From positions 1-22,883 of the forward strand of contig CAAGJV010000019.1 in assembly GCA_900770205.1 (NCBI GenBank): DNA of 22,883 nt, written 5' to 3'. Every line of letters starts with the position of its first letter. The first letter of the stretch is position 1. Made by a program: the position numbers and the translations under genes. The notes under the pieces are model-generated. The model was not told the DNA's origin. It made no database searches and saw only the letters and a program-made list of their open reading frames with translations. The DNA is from Desulfovibrionaceae bacterium (lineage in GTDB: Bacteria; Desulfobacterota; Desulfovibrionia; Desulfovibrionales; Desulfovibrionaceae). Shown here in pieces: positions 21,931-22,883 of this stretch.

Positions 21931-21939
21931 TGGGATAAT
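21931..21939 (+). promoter_or_regulatory. Extended -10 element for the acyltransferase genes
   Basis: TGG followed by GATAAT matches an extended -10 (TGN plus TATAAT with one mismatch), 80 bp upstream of the ATG at 22019. The -35 region is poor (CCTTTT at 21911). It overlaps the minus-strand -10 at 21935-21940. Confidence 0.38.
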
Positions 21940-21963
21940 GTGAGCTATCATACTTTCCGTCAA
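21935..21963 (-). promoter_or_regulatory. Sigma70-type promoter of the pseudouridine synthase-pepA operon
   Basis: The minus strand has TTGACG (21963-21958), a 17-bp spacer and CATTAT (21940-21935), five and four matches of six. It lies about 70 bp upstream of the GTG start at 21866. Confidence 0.55.
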
Positions 21964-22018
21964 GTCAATCCTGCACGGCAGGAACGTTTTATTTCTCTAT
22001 CAGAACAGGGAAAACTGA

Positions 22019-22678
22019 ATGCATCTTCCCCCAGCTGTTACCTCAGCCATTTTTACCAAGCTTTACACCGCCATTTGTGCGACACTCCGTATCCAGGAAA
22101 CCAACCGTTCGGAAGTCGATGCCATCCATACGAAAGAAGAATGCCTCATATTCTGTCTCTGGCATGATGAGCTTTTCTCGCTTATTCCTGTTGCCAGGCA
22201 TCTGAAAGTAGTTTCCATCGTCAGTCCAAGCACCGATGGAGATATTCTGGAACGTATCCTTGCCTCCAAAAATGTAGGCGCCGTGCGCGGCTCCAGCACC
22301 CGGGGCGGAGTACGTGCGCTGCTCTCCCTTGCCCGCATGATGAAACAGGAACAGATCCACGCCTGCATTACGGTAGACGGCCCTGCCGGGCCGCGCCACA
22401 AAGCAAAAGACGGCCCGTTTTTCCTTGCAAACCGCACGAATGCAAGAATCATCCCTGTAAGAATCTATGCAAAATGGGCTGTCCGCTTTCCCACCTGGGA
22501 TAAATTTCAGGTTCCTCTTCCCTTCTCCAAAGTTATCATCCGCTTCGGGCATGCATGGGCAGAAGGAAGGAAGGAAATTCCCGACATAGAAGAACCCACC
22601 CTTCTCCATGCCAGAAACCGCCTTGAAAAAGAGCTGCATGAACTGGCCATCGGCCTTATTCCCGGAGTCTCCGCATGA
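22019..22678 (+). CDS. DUF374 lysophospholipid acyltransferase family protein
   Basis: The 219-residue protein has the DUF374 layout: an early WHDELFSL segment (about 48-55) in place of the usual acyltransferase NHxxxxD, then VSPSTDGDILERI, VRGSSTRGGVRAL and TVDGPAGPRHKAKDG (about 117-131). The family belongs to the glycerolipid acyltransferase fold and is found in Gram-negatives beside lipid A genes; substrate is not established. A TGA in frame just before 22019 makes this the earliest possible ATG, and AGGGAAAA lies upstream. The stop overlaps the next ATG by four bases, so it is coupled to the LpxL/HtrB-type gene, suggesting a role in envelope lipid synthesis. Confidence 0.88.
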   Translation: MHLPPAVTSAIFTKLYTAICATLRIQETNRSEVDAIHTKEECLIFCLWHDELFSLIPVARHLKVVSIVSPSTDGDILERILASKNVGAVRGSSTRGGVRALLSLARMMKQEQIHACITVDGPAGPRHKAKDGPFFLANRTNARIIPVRIYAKWAVRFPTWDKFQVPLPFSKVIIRFGHAWAEGRKEIPDIEEPTLLHARNRLEKELHELAIGLIPGVSA

Positions 22679-22883
22679 CGAAGAAAGATGCTCTCCGTTT
22701 TCATCTTCTTCAGGCAGTAGGGGGAGCCCTGCGAACGCTGGGATTTCCTGGCGTGGAACTGATGGGAAATTTCCTTGGAAAAGCCATCTGGCATTTCGTT
22801 CCCTCCCGGCGCTCCCTGGCCGTTGGCAACATCATGCGGCATCTTGGCAAAGACAGGCCTGAAGCGGAAAAAATAGCGAAAGA
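22675..22883 (+). CDS. LpxL/HtrB-type lipid A acyltransferase, cut by right edge
   Basis: Sixty-nine codons are present and the frame is open to the edge. The start lies in an ATGA overlap with the DUF374 gene. The visible part (a hydrophobic helix region, then VPSRRSLAVGNIMRHLG and a charged helix) matches the N-terminus of the LpxL/LpxM (HtrB) family, in which an Arg-rich segment followed by VxxN(I/L) precedes the catalytic HxxxxD. The HxxxxD motif lies outside the window, so the call rests on N-terminal pattern and context. Confidence 0.72.
   Translation, partial: MTKKDALRFHLLQAVGGALRTLGFPGVELMGNFLGKAIWHFVPSRRSLAVGNIMRHLGKDRPEAEKIAK

Overview
The window reads as a moderately GC-rich Gram-negative anaerobe. 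Tungsten/molybdenum aldehyde ferredoxin oxidoreductase (AOR) proteins, HdrA/QmoA-like flavoproteins, polyferredoxins and a group-4-hydrogenase-like membrane complex occur next to lipid A acyltransferase and periplasmic GlpQ genes. This combination suggests a Desulfovibrionales-type sulfate- or sulfite-reducing bacterium. That placement is inference from gene content; no 16S or other marker is present.

Region 1 (1-5459, all minus strand) is a redox cluster. In transcription order it encodes a Tat-signal polyferredoxin with four [4Fe-4S] motifs, a full-length AOR-family enzyme, a gap holding a long hairpin, a second Tat-signal NapG-like ferredoxin, an HdrA/QmoA-like flavoprotein with two [4Fe-4S] motifs, and a second HdrA-like flavoprotein cut by the left edge. 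Region 2 (5460-7383) holds a 299-bp intergenic stretch with a bidirectional terminator and an AT-rich palindrome. It then holds a translationally coupled minus-strand pair: a shortened AOR paralogue followed by a ModE-type DNA-binding protein without a molybdate-binding domain.

Region 3 (7600-15003, plus strand) is a tight six-gene operon in Hyf/Hyc order: HyfB, HyfC, HyfE, HyfF, HyfG and a HyfH-HyfI fusion, ending at a strong terminator. The large subunit lacks three of the four cysteines that would bind the NiFe centre, so this is not a hydrogenase. It resembles the energy-converting-hydrogenase-related (Ehr) complexes, which lie between group 4 hydrogenases and complex I. The neighbourhood suggests, by inference, that electrons from AOR oxidation of aldehydes (or another substrate) are handled by the polyferredoxins and HdrA-like proteins, and that the Ehr complex couples a ferredoxin-level reaction to ion translocation.

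Region 4 (15051-22883) is mostly housekeeping. It contains glpQ with a structured leader; a cation diffusion facilitator with three C-terminal domain repeats; tRNA-Leu(GAG) with a clear promoter; and a minus-strand operon of a RsuA/RluB pseudouridine synthase, pepA, a TtcA-like tRNA thiolase and a PAP2-fold protein that has lost its catalytic histidines. Divergently, a DUF374 acyltransferase overlaps the start of an LpxL/HtrB-type lipid A acyltransferase cut by the right edge. No CRISPR array, insertion sequence, integrase or rRNA was seen.
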